Shown piece after piece: positions 1 through 8,766 of a stretch of 64,000 bases of DNA. This stretch comes from Clostridiaceae bacterium (GTDB lineage Bacteria > Bacillota > Clostridia > Lachnospirales > Lachnospiraceae), in contig CABIXM010000016.1 of assembly GCA_902362725.1 (NCBI GenBank), forward strand, positions 867-64,866, given 5' to 3'. A model generated the notes under the pieces. That model made no database searches. It was not told the origin of the DNA and saw only the letters and a list, made by a program, of their open reading frames with translations. The position numbers and the translations under genes are program-made. Each line of letters begins with the position of its first letter. Position 1 is the stretch's first letter.

Positions 1-132
1 ATCGGCGAAGGAAAATTGAGAACGCTTATTGACACACATCCCAATGAGGATTTTTATGTGATTAACGGCAATCGTGCCCTCATTAAGCGTGAGAAATTTG
101 AGAGGTATCTGGATCAGGCTACTGCTGTGTAA
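1..132 (+). CDS. xis: Excisionase of a Tn916-family element (3' end only)
   Basis: The first 43 codons are open from base 1 to a TAA at 130-132, with the start outside the window. The translated tail (IGEGKLRTLID near its start, then FYVINGNRALIKREKFERYL) resembles the C-terminal half of Tn916-type excisionases, which have a winged-helix fold with a similar NGNR.xIKR..FE stretch. Such proteins bind the element ends and steer the integrase towards excision. It lies 110 bp before the integrase in the same direction, the usual xis-int order at the right end of these elements. Only the C-terminal part is visible, so the assignment rests on this motif and on context. Confidence 0.8.
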   Translation: MGEGKLRTLIDTHPNEDFYVINGNRALIKREKFERYLDQATAV

Positions 133-176
133 ACAGAGCTGACAGATTTACCGATTTCACATGATATAACTATGCG

Positions 177-226
177 GAGAGCTGGATTTGTGCTATGATA
201 AGAGCGCAAGTCTGGCTCTCTTTTTT
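177..226 (+). terminator. Hairpin with T-run between xis and int
   Basis: A 10-bp stem (177-186 with 211-220, two G-T wobbles) is followed by six T residues at 221-226. It sits between the xis stop and the integrase ribosome binding site, so it could separate or attenuate transcription of the two recombination genes. Confidence 0.6.
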
Positions 227-242
227 GAAAGGAGAGTTCACG

Positions 243-1442
243 ATGAGTGAGAAAAGACGAGATAACCGTAATCGGATTTTGCGAGAGGGCGAGTACCAGC
301 GTAAAGATGGGAGGTATCGGTTCCGCTATATTGATGAGGACGGAAAAGAGAAAAATGTATATAGTTGGCGTTTGGACAAGAATGACCCAATGCCAAAAGG
401 GAAGAAGCGGGAGCCTTCCCTGCGTGAGAAAGAAAAACAGATTGAAGCGGATTTGTTTGACCGTATCGTAACCAACGGTGGCAACTATACTGTTTTGGAA
501 CTGGTAGAAAAGTATGTTTCATTGAAAACAGGAGTTCGTCACAATACGGTTGCCGGATATAAAACGGTCATCAATATGCTGAAAAAAGAGAGTTTTGGGA
601 ATCTGCGAATTGATAAGGTGCGTTTGTCAGACGCAAAGGCATGGTTGATTAAGCTCCAACAAATTGATGGACGAGGATACAGTTCCATTCATTCGATCCG
701 GGGAGTTCTCAGACCGGCATTTCAGATGGCGGTAGATGATGATTTGCTTCGTAAAAATCCATTTGAATTTGAGCTTGCCTCCGTCATTGTCAATGATTCT
801 GTTACCAGAGAAGCGATCACCCGAAAGCAGCAGAGAGATTTGTTGAAGTTTATTCAGGAAGATAAACATTTCAGCAGATACTATGATGCAATCTATATTC
901 TTTTTCACACAGGGCTTCGTATCTCAGAGTTCTGTGGATTGACGGTTTCAGAAATCGAGTTTGGAGAAATGCGTATTAAGGTAGACCATCAGTTACAGCG
1001 TACTGCACAGATGCAGTATGTAATTGAAGAGCCAAAAACTGACAAAGGCATCCGCTATGTGCCGATGACGGAAGCTGTCGCAGCGTGTTTTCGCAGAATC
1101 ATTGCCAACCGCAAGACACCAAAAGTTGAACCGATGGTGGAAGGATATGCAGGATTTTTGTTTCTGGATAAAAACGATATGCCGATGGTTGCCCTTCACT
1201 GGGAAAAGTATCTGGAGCATATCATTCAGAAATACAACAGGATTTACCGTATCCAGATGCCGAAAGTTACCCCTCATGTATGTAGGCACACCTTTTGCTC
1301 TAATATGGCAAAATCCGGGATGAATCCGAAAACCTTGCAGTATATCATGGGTCACGCAGACATCAGTGTAACCTTGAACACTTACACCCATGTGAATTTT
1401 GATGATGCAAAGGAAGAAGTGTATCGGATAGCGAATAGTTAA
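243..1442 (+). CDS. int: Tyrosine-type site-specific integrase, Tn916 family
   Basis: A 399-residue tyrosine recombinase that cuts and rejoins DNA at the ends of an integrative conjugative element. The catalytic set is visible: R226 in GLRISEFCG, H345 and R348 in HVCRHTF, H371 in IMGHADIS and the nucleophile Y381 in NTYTHV. An N-terminal AP2-like arm-binding segment (about 20-75) and a SAM-like core-binding domain (about 90-180) precede it. The length is close to Tn916 Int (about 405 residues). An in-frame ATG exists at 195, but ATG 243 follows AAAGGAG at the right distance and is preferred. It lies next to an excisionase tail, and the element end is within the next 185 bases. All catalytic residues are present, so it is probably functional. 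Confidence 0.96.
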   Translation: MSEKRRDNRNRILREGEYQRKDGRYRFRYIDEDGKEKNVYSWRLDKNDPMPKGKKREPSLREKEKQIEADLFDRIVTNGGNYTVLELVEKYVSLKTGVRHNTVAGYKTVINMLKKESFGNLRIDKVRLSDAKAWLIKLQQIDGRGYSSIHSIRGVLRPAFQMAVDDDLLRKNPFEFELASVIVNDSVTREAITRKQQRDLLKFIQEDKHFSRYYDAIYILFHTGLRISEFCGLTVSEIEFGEMRIKVDHQLQRTAQMQYVIEEPKTDKGIRYVPMTEAVAACFRRIIANRKTPKVEPMVEGYAGFLFLDKNDMPMVALHWEKYLEHIIQKYNRIYRIQMPKVTPHVCRHTFCSNMAKSGMNPKTLQYIMGHADISVTLNTYTHVNFDDAKEEVYRIANS

Positions 1443-1627
1443 AAAAGCCCGTTGGTAAGGACGCTTGCTTTACCAACGGATTTACCAAGATTGCAGGGAA
1501 AAACATAAGAAAATACGAGAAGATTTGAGAAGATACCTTGAAAAGAAAGGACAACTCAAAAGTCGGAAAACCCTGAAATATCAAGCGTTTGAGAAGAAAT
1601 ACAAGATTTAAATGGAGATATAAAAAG
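1443..1627 (+). other. Right end of the integrative element and probable attachment region
   Basis: This AT-rich gap separates the integrase from a chromosomal phosphatase gene. It holds a 10-bp hairpin (1449-1458 with 1470-1479) just after the int stop, without a T-run, and two copies of TTTGAGAAGA (1524-1533 and 1588-1597) that could be integrase arm-binding sites. The exact crossover point cannot be seen because the left end of the element is outside the window. The phosphatase ribosome binding site (GGAG, 1614-1617) must lie at or beyond the junction. Confidence 0.5.
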
Positions 1628-2095
1628 ATGATTAAAGTATTATTTGTTTGCCACGGTAACATCTGCCGCAGCACCATGGCTCAATACGTCATGCAGGATC
1701 TGGTCAACCGCCATGGCCTTGCAGACCATTTCTACATCAATTCCGCCGCCACCAGCATGGAGGAGATCGGAAACCCGGTACACCGCGGAACCAGAGCGAA
1801 GTTAAAAGAGGTGGGGATTCCCTGCGGGGATCATCGGGCGGTGCAGATGCAGCGGTCGGATTATGACAAATACGATTACATCATCGGCATGGACAACTGG
1901 AACCGCCGAAACATGATGCGGATTCTGGGAAAAGATCCGGAGGGAAAGGTGTCTCTGCTTCTGGATTATACGGACCATCCGCGGGATATTGCGGATCCCT
2001 GGTATACCGGGGACTTTGATGCGACCTACGACGACGTGAAAGCGGGCTGCGAAGCCCTGCTGTCACAGATACAGAGGACAAAAGGAGGAAAATAA
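1628..2095 (+). CDS. Low-molecular-weight protein tyrosine phosphatase
   Basis: A 155-residue cytoplasmic phosphatase of the LMW-PTP family, which dephosphorylates phosphotyrosine (in some relatives phosphoarginine) proteins. The P-loop C-x5-R-S is at the extreme N-terminus: C8 HGNIC R14 S15. The general-acid Asp is in the later DPWYTGDFD segment. The length is typical of the family. ATG 1628 is chosen because GGAG lies 10 bases upstream and the family always begins a few residues before the P-loop. The gene is immediately downstream of an inserted element, so its native promoter may have been displaced. The TAA stop is one base before the next ATG, suggesting co-transcription with the nitroreductase. 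Confidence 0.93.
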   Translation: MIKVLFVCHGNICRSTMAQYVMQDLVNRHGLADHFYINSAATSMEEIGNPVHRGTRAKLKEVGIPCGDHRAVQMQRSDYDKYDYIIGMDNWNRRNMMRILGKDPEGKVSLLLDYTDHPRDIADPWYTGDFDATYDDVKAGCEALLSQIQRTKGGK

Positions 2096-2096
2096 T

Positions 2097-2888
2097 ATGG
2101 TAACCATCGAAAAAGATCTCTGCATCGGCTGCGGAAAATGCGTAAAGGACTGCGTAGCCCATAACATCATTCTGAAAGACGGAAAAGCAGAGCCCAAGCG
2201 CGACTGCTTTCTCTGCGGTCATTGCGTAGCCGTCTGTCCCAGGGCCGCCGTATCCGTACCGGAATACAACATGGCCGAAGTAGAAGAGTACAAAAAAGAA
2301 AGCTTTACCATGAATCCAGACACCCTGCTCCACGCTATCAAATACCGCCGCAGCATCCGGGACTACCAGGACCGGAAAATCGAGCCGGAAAAAATCGACG
2401 CTCTGTTCCAGGCAGGCCGCTACACCGCCACAGCCAAAAATAACCAGAGCAGCCATTTCATCCTGGTGCAGCAGGAGCTTAGCACCTTAAAAGAACTGGT
2501 CTGGAATCACATCGACGCCCTGACAGACGTTCCGGCCACAGAGCTTCCAAAAGAATATATCCCCTTCGTCAGCTTCAACCGCCACCGGAAAGCCGATCCC
2601 ACTGACGACTTCCTGTTCCGCAACGCCCCAGCCGTTCTCTACATCACCTCCGACTGGGATCTGGATGCCGGCCTCGCCGCCCAGAACATCGAACACATGG
2701 CCATCGCCCAGGGCCTGGGAGCCCTCTACAACGGCTACCTCCAGCGCATCAGCGACGAAAACGAAGCTCTGAAAACCTGGCTTGGCATCGAAAACGAACG
2801 CATCAAAGCCTGCATGCTTCTGGGATACCCAAACATGATCTACGCCCGCACGGTACCCCGCCGTGAAGCTCGCGTAACCATTCGTTGA
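2097..2888 (+). CDS. Ferredoxin-nitroreductase fusion protein
   Basis: A 263-residue fusion. The first about 60 residues carry two 4Fe-4S motifs: C9-x2-C12-x2-C15-x3-C19 and C37-x2-C40-x2-C43-x3-C47-P. From about residue 75 there is an FMN-dependent nitroreductase domain starting with IKYRRSIRDYQ, with the typical AxNIEHMAIAQGLGALYNGY stretch near 195-215. Such proteins take electrons through the clusters and reduce nitro compounds, quinones or unknown substrates; the physiological substrate is not known. AGGAGG at 2083-2088 supports the start. It follows the phosphatase by one base and ends at a strong terminator hairpin. Codon choice is markedly C-rich at third positions compared with the integrase upstream, consistent with host DNA. 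Confidence 0.93.
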   Translation: MVTIEKDLCIGCGKCVKDCVAHNIILKDGKAEPKRDCFLCGHCVAVCPRAAVSVPEYNMAEVEEYKKESFTMNPDTLLHAIKYRRSIRDYQDRKIEPEKIDALFQAGRYTATAKNNQSSHFILVQQELSTLKELVWNHIDALTDVPATELPKEYIPFVSFNRHRKADPTDDFLFRNAPAVLYITSDWDLDAGLAAQNIEHMAIAQGLGALYNGYLQRISDENEALKTWLGIENERIKACMLLGYPNMIYARTVPRREARVTIR

Positions 2889-2892
2889 CAGA

Positions 2893-2922
2893 AAGGTCCG
2901 GCTCCAATCGGAGCCGGACCTT
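2893..2922. terminator. 13-bp perfect hairpin between convergent genes
   Basis: A perfect inverted repeat (2893-2905 with 2910-2922, loop AATC) lies between the nitroreductase and the convergent PspC gene. The T-run is short on both sides, so termination in both directions is inferred from the stem and its position. Confidence 0.7.
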
Positions 2923-2930
2923 AGCACTAC

Positions 2931-3125
2931 CTAGATCGCTTCTTCCGGAATAATTACCGCCGCAATAATATAAACCAACAACCCGGTTCCGCAGCTACCA
3001 AGCGACAGCAGCACCCACAACAACCGAATGAGTGTCGGATCAATATTGAAATACTCACCAATCCCTCCGCACACACCGCAAACCATTCTGTCATGTATCG
3101 AACGCAACAATTTCTTAGTTCCCAT
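2931..3125 (-). CDS. PspC-domain small membrane protein
   Basis: A 64-residue protein consisting almost only of a PspC domain: a basic N-terminal KKLLRSIHDRMVCGVCGG segment, a helix (YFNIDPTLIRL) and one hydrophobic membrane segment (about 35-58). PspC proteins are linked to envelope-stress sensing. ATG 3125 is preferred over an in-frame ATG 15 bases upstream because GGAGG lies just before it. It is the last gene of a minus-strand run PadR, DUF1700, DUF4097, PspC, a grouping that suggests a membrane-stress or lantibiotic-type response, although this is inferred from context. Confidence 0.88.
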   Translation of the reverse strand: MGTKKLLRSIHDRMVCGVCGGIGEYFNIDPTLIRLLWVLLSLGSCGTGLLVYIIAAVIIPEEAI

Positions 3126-3176
3126 AATAAAATCCTCCATTCAGACATCTGTTCATCAAAAAAACAAACGCAACAG

Positions 3177-4037
3177 TTATAATTCAGAACCGGAATGCCC
3201 GGTTTCAATATCATGGCTGGCAGGCTGCTCCCCGGCAAACCTGAGAGAAATTGCCCCCATACCGCAGTCTGCGCTGATAATCCGTGCCGCCCCGTTGTCC
3301 ACAGAGTGGGAAGAAGAGAGGCCGGAATAGCTGGAACCACCGATATCAATGGAGCCGATGCCACATTCCAGGTCATAATTATAATCCTGTTCCTCCCCGG
3401 CCACCGTGATACTGAGCTGCCCGGTGCCGCAATCCAGCTCCAGATCCGAACCGTCAAAATATCCAATGGTCAGTTCCCCCACATCGATATCGAGAGACGC
3501 ATCCTCCGAAGTCAGCAGAGACTGGATAGTGCCTGCTCCAGCGCCGATATCCAGGGAAAACTGCCGCGCCTGAAGCCGGTCGGCCGTAAGTTCCGCAGCG
3601 CCCAGATCCAGCTCCATTTCCTCCAACACGCGGTCCGGAAGCAGAATCTCCAGTTCCAGGGTGGCCTTCCCTTTGGGACGTTCATCCTCCAGAACCAGCA
3701 TATCGCCGTCCTCCACCGATTCCTTAAAATACTTCCCGGCATTCCGGGCTTTTACAGAGATATGGTCATCCTCCGATGTGCCAATCGTAACGGATGCATA
3801 ATGGACGTCCAGTTCCAGCCTGCGGATAGCGGAATCATACGTATACTCGGAAGAATCTCCGCTATTGCTGTCTTTATTTTGTCCATGGCTCCTGGATAAT
3901 GAGGGAGCCGTATAAGAAAGATTTCCGGCAAGCTGCTCCGGTTTTGCCCCTAAAAGGAAGCCAACGCCGACTCCTATCATTCCCAGTGCCGTCAGAACAG
4001 CAGCTAAAATCAAACAAATTTTTGTAAAACGTTTCAT
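3177..4037 (-). CDS. DUF4097-family envelope protein
   Basis: A 286-residue protein with an N-terminal membrane anchor (about 5-30, LILAAVLTALGMIGVGVGFLL), a Ser/Asn-rich linker, then a repetitive beta-structured region of the DUF4097 type. Regular short motifs such as LELDVHYASVTI, LDIDVGELTI and LELDCGTGQLSI suggest a beta-helix on the outer face of the membrane. Its function is unknown; family members occur with anti-sigma-like DUF1700 proteins. The start overlaps the DUF1700 stop (ATGA type), indicating translational coupling. The C-terminus ends near 3177 with a charged tail and no further domain. Confidence 0.85.
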   Translation of the reverse strand: MKRFTKICLILAAVLTALGMIGVGVGFLLGAKPEQLAGNLSYTAPSLSRSHGQNKDSNSGDSSEYTYDSAIRRLELDVHYASVTIGTSEDDHISVKARNAGKYFKESVEDGDMLVLEDERPKGKATLELEILLPDRVLEEMELDLGAAELTADRLQARQFSLDIGAGAGTIQSLLTSEDASLDIDVGELTIGYFDGSDLELDCGTGQLSITVAGEEQDYNYDLECGIGSIDIGGSSYSGLSSSHSVDNGAARIISADCGMGAISLRFAGEQPASHDIETGHSGSEL

Positions 4038-4726
4038 CGAATGACACCTGCCTTTCGAAATGGAAATTTAATCAGATTGACAAGTCCCTGCACCAATACG
4101 GGTACGACCTTCAACGCAATCCATAACAGCGCCAGCGACAGCAGAATCCCAAGCGCTGTCAGCAGGCAGCCTGCGCCTACGGTGGCAATTCCAAGAGCCG
4201 GTACTGCAAAGAGCTGAACCAGCCCTACGCCGATCACAAAGATTCCGGCGATAAAAATGACGATTCCGGAAACCAGAACGGCTGCTACGGTCAGAACCAC
4301 TGCCAGAAGGAGGCAGAACAGAACTGCCAAAAGGCCAAAGCCAACCGGAATCACAAAGGGGCCAAGTATTATGCATAAAAGCACGATGGCGAGTATCTTC
4401 CACAGATTCCGTTCCTTTTTCGGAGCAGTTTTTTCAGTGCTTTCGGAAGCAGTCGAAGGGGAAGCCGCAGGCGCAGTCCCATTTTCAGCAAAACGTGTAT
4501 CCCGGTATCCCTGCTCGGAAAACTCCGAAGCGTCGTCGGACAGACCGGCCTTGATTTTCCGGGCTACCTGCTCCGGACTGCCAAGCTCCCGGAGAATTCG
4601 CGCTTCCTCCTCCGGACCAGCATCGTCAAAATAATCATGATAGTACTGAAGGGCTTCTTCCCGCTCATTTTCAGAAATATCTGAGAGCAGAACCTGAAGC
4701 TGCTTCATAAATTCCGTTCTTGTCAT
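4034..4726 (-). CDS. DUF1700 (HAAS-domain) membrane protein
   Basis: A 230-residue protein. The N-terminal about 65 residues form the DUF1700/HAAS signalling domain (MTRTEFMKQLQVLL, then YYHDYFDDAGPEEEA and ELGSPEQVARKI). A low-complexity linker rich in Ala/Ser/Glu follows, then four hydrophobic segments between about 110 and 220. In this family the N-terminal domain is thought to relay signals between a PadR-type regulator and membrane partners. It overlaps the PadR gene upstream and the DUF4097 gene downstream by four bases each, so the three are translated as a coupled unit. Confidence 0.9.
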   Translation of the reverse strand: MTRTEFMKQLQVLLSDISENEREEALQYYHDYFDDAGPEEEARILRELGSPEQVARKIKAGLSDDASEFSEQGYRDTRFAENGTAPAASPSTASESTEKTAPKKERNLWKILAIVLLCIILGPFVIPVGFGLLAVLFCLLLAVVLTVAAVLVSGIVIFIAGIFVIGVGLVQLFAVPALGIATVGAGCLLTALGILLSLALLWIALKVVPVLVQGLVNLIKFPFRKAGVIR

Positions 4727-5055
4727 GTCTCCTCACTCCCCACAAACAAATTGGAAATCCGGGTGGAATAAAGTGTCCACTCGTTCCTGTACAGATTCAA
4801 CTGTGCCATCCCGGCCTCCGTAATCCGGTAGTAGCGGCGGTTTCTCCCGCCGAACTCCATGTCGTAGGTCTCCAGACAGCCATCCTTCTGAAGCCGTCGA
4901 AGCACCGGGTACAGTGTTGATTCGGAAATGTCGATAGCCTGTCGGACATCCTGGGTGATCTTATACCCGTAGGTTCCCTGAGTCTCGTGCGATACGACCG
5001 CCAACACAATGGCATCCAGAAGAGCGGCTCCCGTATTAGAAACCATGCAATCCAC
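4723..5055 (-). CDS. PadR-family transcriptional regulator
   Basis: A 110-residue winged-helix repressor of the PadR type. The fold is visible as LLDAIVLAVVSHETQGTYGYKI, the recognition region DISESTLYPVLRRLQKDG, and the wing EFGGRNRRYYRITEAG. Short members with only the N-terminal DNA-binding part commonly control an adjacent membrane-protein operon. Here it heads the DUF1700-DUF4097-PspC operon and likely controls itself from the inverted repeats just upstream (5097-5139). The inducing signal is not evident. Confidence 0.93.
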   Translation of the reverse strand: MDCMVSNTGAALLDAIVLAVVSHETQGTYGYKITQDVRQAIDISESTLYPVLRRLQKDGCLETYDMEFGGRNRRYYRITEAGMAQLNLYRNEWTLYSTRISNLFVGSEET

Positions 5056-5094
5056 TCCTTATTTTATGCAATATAATTTTATAATATTATACGT

Positions 5095-5140
5095 CATATA
5101 GTATTATCGGATGACTATACTATACGATATATAATATCGT
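5095..5140 (-). promoter_or_regulatory. Putative PadR operator palindromes
   Basis: Two inverted repeats sit in the AT-rich gap upstream of padR: TATAGTAT (5097-5104) facing ATACTATA (5117-5124), and the perfect palindrome CGATAT-ATA-ATATCG (5125-5139). PadR proteins usually bind such AT-rich dyads over their own promoter; this assignment is by position. The rest of 5056-5304 holds no other gene. Confidence 0.55.
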
Positions 5141-5304
5141 TTTGCCAATAGGGTTCATAAAAACTTAATAATTATCGGAAATGCTTTATTTGACAGCCTC
5201 CAGACCAGCATTTTATAATAAAAAGAAAACGTCTCCCTACGGGGATACCTGGATGCGCTGCGCTGCGAACATGCGCAAACAGAGGAAAGGAAAGGGGCGA
5301 AACA

Positions 5305-5871
5305 ATGCAACCATTTATTATGACGGCAGATAAGGCCGTGAAAAAGTTAAAGGACGGCAATAAAAAATACCTGGACTCCGAGACCGGAAAGGGCAATATC
5401 TCCAGGGCGCTGCGCCTGTATACGAAGGAGCACGGCCAGCATCCCTATGCGATCATTGTCACCTGTTCCGATTCGCGTGTGATTCCCGAAAGCATTTTCT
5501 CCGCAGGCATCGGAGACCTGTTCGTTATTCGCGTGGCCGGAAATGTCATTGACGATCATCAGCTGGGTAGCATCGAATATGCAGCCAGCCATCTGGGCAG
5601 CCCGCTGATCGTAGTGCTGGGCCACACTTGCTGCGGTGCGGTGGACGCGGCGATCCATCACGACCCGGATGGCTATATCAAATTTATTACCGACGAGATT
5701 AAGCTGGCCATCGGAGACGAGAAGGATGATTTCAAAGCCTGCTGTCTGAATGTGCAGCGCAGCATGGATCTTATCGAGCATAGCCTAGATATTGTGAAAA
5801 TGGAAGAAAAAGGAATGCAGGTAGTGGGAGCCGTGTACCACATCGAGGACGGCCGCGTGGAATTTCTGTAA
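5305..5871 (+). CDS. Beta-class carbonic anhydrase
   Basis: A 188-residue zinc enzyme that interconverts carbon dioxide and bicarbonate. The zinc ligands are recognisable: C54 and D56 with R58 in CSDSR, and H107 and C110 in GHTCCGA. The conserved RVAGN segment at 76-80 is also present. The Asp in CSDSR can act as a fourth zinc ligand in type-II (closed) enzymes, so pH-dependent activity is possible. A purine-rich GAGGAAAGGAAAGGGG tract precedes the ATG. It is a single-gene unit ending at a strong bidirectional terminator shared with the convergent typA. Confidence 0.93.
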   Translation: MQPFIMTADKAVKKLKDGNKKYLDSETGKGNISRALRLYTKEHGQHPYAIIVTCSDSRVIPESIFSAGIGDLFVIRVAGNVIDDHQLGSIEYAASHLGSPLIVVLGHTCCGAVDAAIHHDPDGYIKFITDEIKLAIGDEKDDFKACCLNVQRSMDLIEHSLDIVKMEEKGMQVVGAVYHIEDGRVEFL

Positions 5872-5880
5872 TCCAAATCG

Positions 5881-5930
5881 AAAAAAGCTATGAACCGCTG
5901 CCGTAGTGGCAATGGTTCATAGCTTTTTTA
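5881..5930. terminator. Bidirectional terminator between carbonic anhydrase and typA
   Basis: A perfect 16-bp stem (5881-5896 with 5914-5929) starts with an A-run and ends with a T-run, so it can terminate transcription from both convergent genes. Confidence 0.9.
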
Positions 5931-5946
5931 TTTCAGTCTTAAGCTC

Positions 5947-7773
5947 TTAAGCTTTCTTAAATCCGGCTCTCTTTCTCAGGGTCGGATCGAGAATCTTCTT
6001 ACGGATTCGAAGAGATTTCGGTGTAATCTCCAGAAGCTCGTCCGTATCGATGAACTCCAGGCACTGCTCCAGGCTCAGTACCCGGGGCGGGGTCAGCTTC
6101 AGGGCTTCGTCGGCGCTGGAGGAACGGGTGTTGGTCAGCTTCTTGGTCTTGCAGACGTTCAGTTCGATATCCTCGGCCTTACCGTTCTGGCCGATGACCA
6201 TGCCTGCGTAAACCTTCTCGCCCGGTCCGATGAACAGGGTACCGCGCTCCTGGGCGTTGAACAGACCGTAGGTGATAGCTTCGCCTGCCTCGAACGCAAT
6301 CAGAGAGCCCTGCTTCCGGTACTGGATATCTCCCTTGTAGGGGCCATAGTTCTCAAAAATGGTGTTCAGCACGCCGGTTCCCTTGGTGTCGGTCATGAAC
6401 TCTCCTCTGTATCCGATGAGACCTCTGGCCGGAATCAGGAACTCCAGACGGGTGGATCCGGTGCCGTTGCTGTGCATATTGATGAGCTCGCCTTTACGCT
6501 CGCCCAGTTTCTGGATGACATTTCCCGCGTACTCGTCGTCCACGTCGATGTAAGCGCGCTCCATGGGCTCCAGCTTCTTGCCCTTCTCGTCGGTGTGATA
6601 CAGAACCTCAGCCTTGCTGACTGCGAACTCGTAGCCCTCGCGGCGCATATTCTCGATGAGGACGGACAGATGCAGCTCGCCTCGTCCGGAGACTTTAAAG
6701 CGCTCAGTGGATTCGGTTTCCTCTACGCGCAGGCTGACGTCGGTGTTCAGCTCTCGGAACAGACGGTCGCGCAGATGGCGGGAGGTGATATATTTACCCT
6801 CTTTACCGGCCAGGGGGCTGTCATTTACCAGGAAATCCATGGAAATGGTCGGCTCAGAAATCTTCTGGAACGGAATAGCCACCGGGTTCTCCGGGGAGCA
6901 CAGGGTATCGCCGATATGGATGTCCGCAATGCCGGAGATAGCTACGATGGAACCCACAGTTGCTTCAGATACATCTACCTTATTCAGACCGTCAAACTCA
7001 TAGAGCTTGCTGATCTTGACCTTCTTAAATTTGTCCGGATCGTGGTGGTTTACCATGACCATATCCTGGTTGATACGGATGGTACCGTTGTCCACCTTGC
7101 CGATACCGATACGGCCCACGTACTCGTTGTAGTCAATGGTGCTGATCAGTACCTGGGTTCCGGCATCCGGATCTCCCTCGGGAGCCGGGATGTAGTCCAG
7201 AATAGTCTCGAAGAGCGGCGTCATATCCTTGGGCTCGTCGTCCAGGTTCCGCATGGCGTAGCCGGCCTTGGCGGAAGCGAAGATGAACGGACAATCCAGC
7301 TGCTCGTCGGAAGCGTCCAGATCCATGAACAGCTCCAGAACCTCGTCTACCACCTCAGTGGGGCGGGCCTCAGGACGGTCAATCTTATTGACGCAGACGA
7401 TAACCGGAAGGTCCAGGTCCAGGGCTTTCCGAAGCACGAATTTGGTCTGGGGCATGGAGCCTTCGAAAGCGTCGACCACCAGGACGACACCATTTACCAT
7501 CTTCAGAACCCGCTCTACCTCGCCGCCGAAATCCGCATGGCCCGGGGTATCGATGATGTTAATTTTCACGCCCTTATAGGTAACGGCGGTATTCTTGGAC
7601 AGGATGGTAATACCTCGCTCACGCTCGATATCGCCGGAGTCCATGACGCGCTCCGCCACCTCCTGGTTGGCGCGGAATACGCCGCTCTGCTTTAAGAGCT
7701 CGTCTACCAGTGTAGTCTTACCGTGGTCTACATGGGCAATAATTGCAATATTTCTGATATCTTCTCTTTTCAT
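5947..7773 (-). CDS. typA: Ribosome-associated translational GTPase TypA/BipA
   Basis: A 608-residue translation-factor GTPase that binds the 70S ribosome and helps ribosome assembly and stress adaptation. GTPase motifs are clear: AHVDHGKTT (about 13-21), RERGITI (switch I region), DTPGHADFG and [10 protein letters not shown]. The later EF-G-like domains and the BipA-specific C-terminal domain ([17 protein letters not shown]) are present, and the length matches the family. ATG 7773 is chosen over an in-frame ATG 36 bases upstream because GAGGAA lies seven bases before it and it gives the normal N-terminus MKREDIRN. Transcribed alone. Confidence 0.97.
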   Translation of the reverse strand: MKREDIRNIAIIAHVDHGKTTLVDELLKQSGVFRANQEVAERVMDSGDIERERGITILSKNTAVTYKGVKINIIDTPGHADFGGEVERVLKMVNGVVLVVDAFEGSMPQTKFVLRKALDLDLPVIVCVNKIDRPEARPTEVVDEVLELFMDLDASDEQLDCPFIFASAKAGYAMRNLDDEPKDMTPLFETILDYIPAPEGDPDAGTQVLISTIDYNEYVGRIGIGKVDNGTIRINQDMVMVNHHDPDKFKKVKISKLYEFDGLNKVDVSEATVGSIVAISGIADIHIGDTLCSPENPVAIPFQKISEPTISMDFLVNDSPLAGKEGKYITSRHLRDRLFRELNTDVSLRVEETESTERFKVSGRGELHLSVLIENMRREGYEFAVSKAEVLYHTDEKGKKLEPMERAYIDVDDEYAGNVIQKLGERKGELINMHSNGTGSTRLEFLIPARGLIGYRGEFMTDTKGTGVLNTIFENYGPYKGDIQYRKQGSLIAFEAGEAITYGLFNAQERGTLFIGPGEKVYAGMVIGQNGKAEDIELNVCKTKKLTNTRSSSADEALKLTPPRVLSLEQCLEFIDTDELLEITPKSLRIRKKILDPTLRKRAGFKKA

Positions 7774-8015
7774 AAAACAATTCCTCAATGTAAATAGATA
7801 CTTCGTCAACCTTTACAGTTTATCACATTTTCGGCCAATTACAAGGGAAATCTGCTTACTCAGCGTACTTTTTCAAATGCAACCTAGAAAAAATTTACAG
7901 AAACGGTTCTAATTGGAAAATCCTGGACATATATATTTATGAATAATACAGGAATCCGGCGGAAGTATGCGCGAAAATGCCATTTCCAAGGGGAGAAGAA
8001 GGGAGAACACAAACT

Positions 8016-8642
8016 ATGTCAGATAAGGTAATTGAGAACAACCAGGTGTCGGTAAGCGGAGAAATTGTATCGGGATTTACGTTCAGCCATGAGGTATTTG
8101 GTGAGGGCTTCTATATGGTGGATATTCTGGTCCGCCGCCTGTCCGATTCAGCGGATCAGATTCCGGTGATGATATCCGAGCGGCTGATTGACGTATCCGG
8201 GGATTACGTGGGAGAATACATCCGCATCGGCGGACAGTTCCGCTCCTACAACCGGCACGAAGAGAAGAAGAACCGGCTGGTGCTGTCGGTTTTCGCCAGA
8301 GAGGTGGAATTCCTGGACGGGGAAATGGAAAATGCCAAGACGAACCAGATCTTCCTGGACGGCTACATCTGTAAGCCACCGGTGTATCGGAAGACGCCTC
8401 TGGGCCGGGAGATCGCGGATCTGCTTATCGCGGTAAACCGCCCTTATGGGAAATCGGACTACATCCCCTGCATCTGCTGGGGCCGGAATGCCCGCTTCGC
8501 CTCAGGCTTCGAGGTGGGAGGCCATGCCCAGATCTGGGGCAGGATCCAGAGCCGGGAGTACGTGAAAAAGCTCAGCGAGACCGAGTCCGAGCGGCGGATT
8601 GCTTATGAGGTGTCGGTGAGCAAGCTGGAGTATGAATACTGA
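8016..8642 (+). CDS. Single-stranded DNA-binding (OB-fold) protein, SSB-like
   Basis: A 208-residue protein that appears to contain two OB-type segments. The first is about 8-95 (VSVSGEIVSGFTFSHEVFGEGFY to LSVFAREVEFL). The second is about 100-205 and is more SSB-like (FLDGYICKPPVYRKTPLGREIADLLIAVNRPYGKSDYIPCICWG). The second segment has the typical SSB strand pattern with TPLGREIAD and W in CICWGRNA. There is no acidic SSB C-terminal tip, so it is not the main replicative SSB. Similar two-part proteins occur widely in Clostridia with undefined function. ATG 8016 follows GGGAG, and an upstream in-frame ATG at 7977 lacks a ribosome binding site. Confidence 0.75.
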   Translation: MSDKVIENNQVSVSGEIVSGFTFSHEVFGEGFYMVDILVRRLSDSADQIPVMISERLIDVSGDYVGEYIRIGGQFRSYNRHEEKKNRLVLSVFAREVEFLDGEMENAKTNQIFLDGYICKPPVYRKTPLGREIADLLIAVNRPYGKSDYIPCICWGRNARFASGFEVGGHAQIWGRIQSREYVKKLSETESERRIAYEVSVSKLEYEY

Positions 8643-8644
8643 AC

Positions 8645-8673
8645 TTGCAATTCCTCCTGTTTTGTTGTATGAT
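8645..8673 (+). promoter_or_regulatory. Sigma-A-like promoter for the adenosyltransferase gene
   Basis: TTGCAA (8645-8650), a 17-base spacer and TATGAT (8668-8673) lie about 95 bases before the next start codon. Confidence 0.6.
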
Positions 8674-8766
8674 GGGCTTAATTATCGAGGCATTCAGAAA
8701 CAAAGGTTCACAGGCGGATTCTGAGAAGCGTCTGTGGACACAGCGAACAACAAGGGAGTATGGAAA

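Noticed and set aside
6472..7695. Long plus-strand frame opposite typA
   Set aside because: A shadow of the high-GC third positions of typA; no ribosome binding site and no recognisable domain.
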